Positions 4,184 through 6,287 of a stretch of DNA of 6,287 nt are shown here, piece by piece. The DNA is from Vulcanimicrobiota bacterium (lineage in GTDB: Bacteria > Vulcanimicrobiota > Vulcanimicrobiia > Vulcanimicrobiales > Vulcanimicrobiaceae). The stretch spans positions 1 through 6,287 of the forward strand of contig JAFAMS010000051.1 of assembly GCA_019233165.1 (NCBI GenBank), written 5' to 3'. The number at the start of each line of letters is the position of its first letter. Within the stretch, counting starts at the first letter, position 1. Position numbers and translations under genes: made by a program. The notes under the pieces are model-generated. The model ran no database searches. It was not told the DNA's origin and saw only the letters and a list, made by a program, of their open reading frames with translations.

Positions 4184-6287
4184 CCGTCGAGCGCGATGAC
4201 CACCCGCGTCGCACGATCCGAGTGGGCGAGTGGGAGGACCCGGTCGCGCAGGACGTCCCGCACCGGCTCGAGGCTCGGCGCCTTGACGGCGACGCGCCAG
4301 CGCCACTCCTCGTTCAAGCGCGCGATCGGATGCGGCGCAGGTCCGAGAACCTCGCCGACCCGAGCCTGCCGCAGCACCGCCGCATATCCCTCGACCGCTT
4401 TCTCGACCCGCGCGCGCGAGCGTCCGGCGACGCCGAGGTACCCGAACTCGCCGAACGGCGGATAGCGCAAAGGCCGGCGTTCTTCCAACTCGTGAGCCGC
4501 GAACCCGTCGAAATCGTGGGCGGCGGCAAATGCGATCGCGGGATGGTGCGGCGCGTACGTTTGCACGATCGCGCTGCCTTGCGTTTGGCGGCCGCTGCGC
4601 CCGCATACTTGTGCGATCAGATCGAAGGTGCGCTCCGCGGCCCGATAATCGGCGACGTGCAAGCCGATATCCGCGGCGACGACTCCGACGAGCGTGACGC
4701 CCGGAAAGTCGAGACCCTTCGCGACCATTTGCGTTCCGACGAGAACGTCGCCGCGCTCCTCGAACGAAGACAGGATTCGCGCGTGGTCGCTGACACGAGT
4801 CGTCGTATCGGAGTCCATCCGGACCACGCACGCATCCGGCCAGAGCCTCTTCACCTCTTCGCAGACTTTTTCCGTCCCGATCCCGAACTCGCGAATCGCG
4901 TCACTTCCGCAGCGGGGGCAGCGGTCGGGGAGCGGAGCCTGCAGGTCGCAGAGGTGGCAGCGCAAGAGGCCTTCGCTGCGATGGACCGCTAGCGACGTCG
5001 TGCAACGCGAGCACTCAGGGACGAATCCGCACGCGCGACACAGGATGAACCCTGCGCTGCCGCGGCGGTTGACGAAGAGGATCGTCTTCTCGCGGGCGCC
5101 TAGGCGCGCGCCGATCGCCTCGGCGAGCCGGCTCGAAAACGCGCGGCGGTTCCCGCCCGCAAACTCTTGCCCCATGTCGACGACCTCGACCGCCGGAAGC
5201 TCGGCGCTCGTCGCGCGCGAACGGAGTCGAGCGAGCCCGATCTCGCCGCCGGTCGCGCGCACGTAGGCGGGGAGCGGCGGCGTCGCGCTGCCGAGTACGA
5301 GCAGCCCACCCGCTAGCCGCATGCGTTCCCGGGCGACGGCGAGCGCGTCGTAGCGCGGCGTCGATTCTTGGCTGTACGAGCCCTCGTGGGCTTCGTCGAC
5401 GACGATCAGCGCGACGTCCGCGAGCGGGGCGAAGACGGCGCTGCGCGCGCCGACGACGACCGCGACCTCCCCGCGCGCCGCGGCCTGCCACGCTTCGAAG
5501 CGTTCGCGCTGTGAGAGCGCCGAGTGCAAGACCGCGACGCGGTCGCCGAAGACGGCTTCGAAGCGCGCCGCGGTTTGCGGCGTCAACGCGATCTCGGGGA
5601 CGAGCACGATCGCGCGCCGGCCCCGTTCGACGACGTCCGCGATCGCCTCGAGATAGACGAGCGTCTTCCCGCTCCCCGTGACGCCGTAGAGGAGGAGCTC
5701 TTCGAAGCGCTCGCACGCGAGCAGCGCGCGAATCGTCGCGAGCGCCTCGCGCTGTTCGTCCGTGAGCGCAAGCAGCGGGCGCGCGACAACCGCGTCTCGG
5801 CGCGCGACGTGACTCTCGCGTTCTTCTTCTCGGAGGGCGCCGCTGCGAAGCGCGCGTGCGATGACGGCGTGCGAGTAGCCGGCCAAGAGCGCGTCGGCGC
5901 GACGCATCTCGCCGCCGGAACGAACCGCCTCGGCGAGCGCCGTTGCTTTCGCGCCCTTCACGACGCCCTCGCCGGGAAGCAGGTAGGCAACGGTCCGCGC
6001 ACGCGTCCGCGCGCCGCCGCCGCGCCGGATCCGAGTCAGGTCACCGCTGCGCACGAGCGTCCCGAGATGACGCAGGAGAGCGCCGCGATCGGCGGCGCGG
6101 CGCGCTTCGGGATGCCGCAGCAATGCACCAACCGAGAATCCCTCGCGCAAATCGCCCCAGATCAGCTGCAAAAGGCGTGGGGGGACGCCGGCATAGCGCC
6201 GCGGTGATGGGGCCTCGGCGACGACCTCGATGTGTTCCTCGACTCGAGGGATCGCGCCGGCGAGGACAATCGCGCCGAGCGCTTCCC
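4180..6287 (-). CDS. priA: Primosomal protein N' (replication restart helicase PriA), N-terminus cut
   Basis: PriA is a 3'-5' superfamily 2 DNA helicase that recognises stalled forks and loads the replicative helicase. The frame is open to the right edge: 701 residues are visible and perhaps 50 are missing, all in the N-terminal 3'-DNA-end-binding domain. A winged-helix-like region comes next. The helicase core has Walker A GVTGSGKT (codons 5662-5685), the DEAH box in VVDEAHEGSYSQE (DEAH at 5386-5397), GSATPP, and the late motifs GTQMVAKGLDFPG and QVCGRSGR. Eight cysteines in four CxxC pairs (4909-5040) form the two zinc sites that PriA inserts into helicase lobe 2. The usual QVAGRAGR is slightly changed. 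A TTG at 6171 could be read as a start, but the PriA-like sequence continues upstream of it, so it is internal. The stop overlaps the phaC start. Confidence 0.97.
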   Translation of the reverse strand, partial: EALGAIVLAGAIPRVEEHIEVVAEAPSPRRYAGVPPRLLQLIWGDLREGFSVGALLRHPEARRAADRGALLRHLGTLVRSGDLTRIRRGGGARTRARTVAYLLPGEGVVKGAKATALAEAVRSGGEMRRADALLAGYSHAVIARALRSGALREEERESHVARRDAVVARPLLALTDEQREALATIRALLACERFEELLLYGVTGSGKTLVYLEAIADVVERGRRAIVLVPEIALTPQTAARFEAVFGDRVAVLHSALSQRERFEAWQAAARGEVAVVVGARSAVFAPLADVALIVVDEAHEGSYSQESTPRYDALAVARERMRLAGGLLVLGSATPPLPAYVRATGGEIGLARLRSRATSAELPAVEVVDMGQEFAGGNRRAFSSRLAEAIGARLGAREKTILFVNRRGSAGFILCRACGFVPECSRCTTSLAVHRSEGLLRCHLCDLQAPLPDRCPRCGSDAIREFGIGTEKVCEEVKRLWPDACVVRMDSDTTTRVSDHARILSSFEERGDVLVGTQMVAKGLDFPGVTLVGVVAADIGLHVADYRAAERTFDLIAQVCGRSGRQTQGSAIVQTYAPHHPAIAFAAAHDFDGFAAHELEERRPLRYPPFGEFGYLGVAGRSRARVEKAVEGYAAVLRQARVGEVLGPAPHPIARLNEEWRWRVAVKAPSLEPVRDVLRDRVLPLAHSDRATRVVIALDG

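Noticed and set aside
2798..4465. Long open frame on the plus strand (555 codons) opposite phaC and the end of priA
   Set aside because: It lies antisense to clear phaC and priA, is full of Arg, His, Asp and Val, and has no recognisable motif. Such frames are a usual by-product of high-GC codon use.
4184..4831. N-terminal extension of the phaC frame upstream of 4183
   Set aside because: This stretch is the priA coding region read in another frame. It is very Arg-rich, and known class I PhaC proteins have no such extension.
6169..6171. TTG as a start codon for priA
   Set aside because: In-frame sequence upstream to the window edge is open and resembles the end of the PriA N-terminal domain, so the gene continues past the edge.
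5524..6207. Plus-strand 227-codon frame opposite priA
   Set aside because: It is antisense to the PriA helicase core and winged-helix region, has charged low-complexity composition and no family resemblance.

Overview
This is a gene-dense, G+C-rich window (roughly two thirds G+C by eye) from a bacterial chromosome. Six protein genes fill almost all of it, and the longest clear gap is about 39 bp. I see no mobile element, CRISPR array, tRNA or rRNA. A membrane diadenylate cyclase, a class I polyhydroxyalkanoate (PHA) synthase, a leaderless-looking ribosomal protein gene and high G+C together suggest a poorly sampled high-GC lineage, for example the Eremiobacterota (WPS-2) area. That placement is a weak inference.

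Layout from left to right: (1) minus strand, 1-866: cdaA, encoding the c-di-AMP synthase. It is cut by the left edge before its stop codon. (2) Minus strand, 863-1216: an unrecognised 117-residue protein whose stop overlaps the cdaA start (ATGA), so the two are probably co-translated. (3) Plus strand, about 1199-2137: rsgA, the 30S-maturation GTPase. It runs head to head with gene 2 and has no NTG start codon at the expected position. (4) Plus strand, 2177-2479: rpsT (ribosomal protein S20). It has its own promoter in the 39-bp gap after rsgA and probably a leaderless GTG start. (5) Minus strand, 2480-4183: phaC, the PHA synthase. Its stop codon directly abuts that of rpsT. The intrinsic terminator for rpsT lies inside the 3' end of the phaC coding sequence. 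(6) Minus strand, 4180-6287: priA, the replication-restart helicase, cut at its 5' end by the right edge. Its stop overlaps the phaC start (ATGA).

There are two minus-strand operon fragments (unknown protein-cdaA and priA-phaC) and a plus-strand rsgA-rpsT pair concerned with the 30S subunit. The functions are mostly housekeeping. The points worth a second look are the unknown cdaA partner, the unusual rsgA start, the leaderless rpsT promoter, the terminator nested in a convergent gene, and the coupling of a PHA synthase to priA. I found no clear novel multi-gene system.
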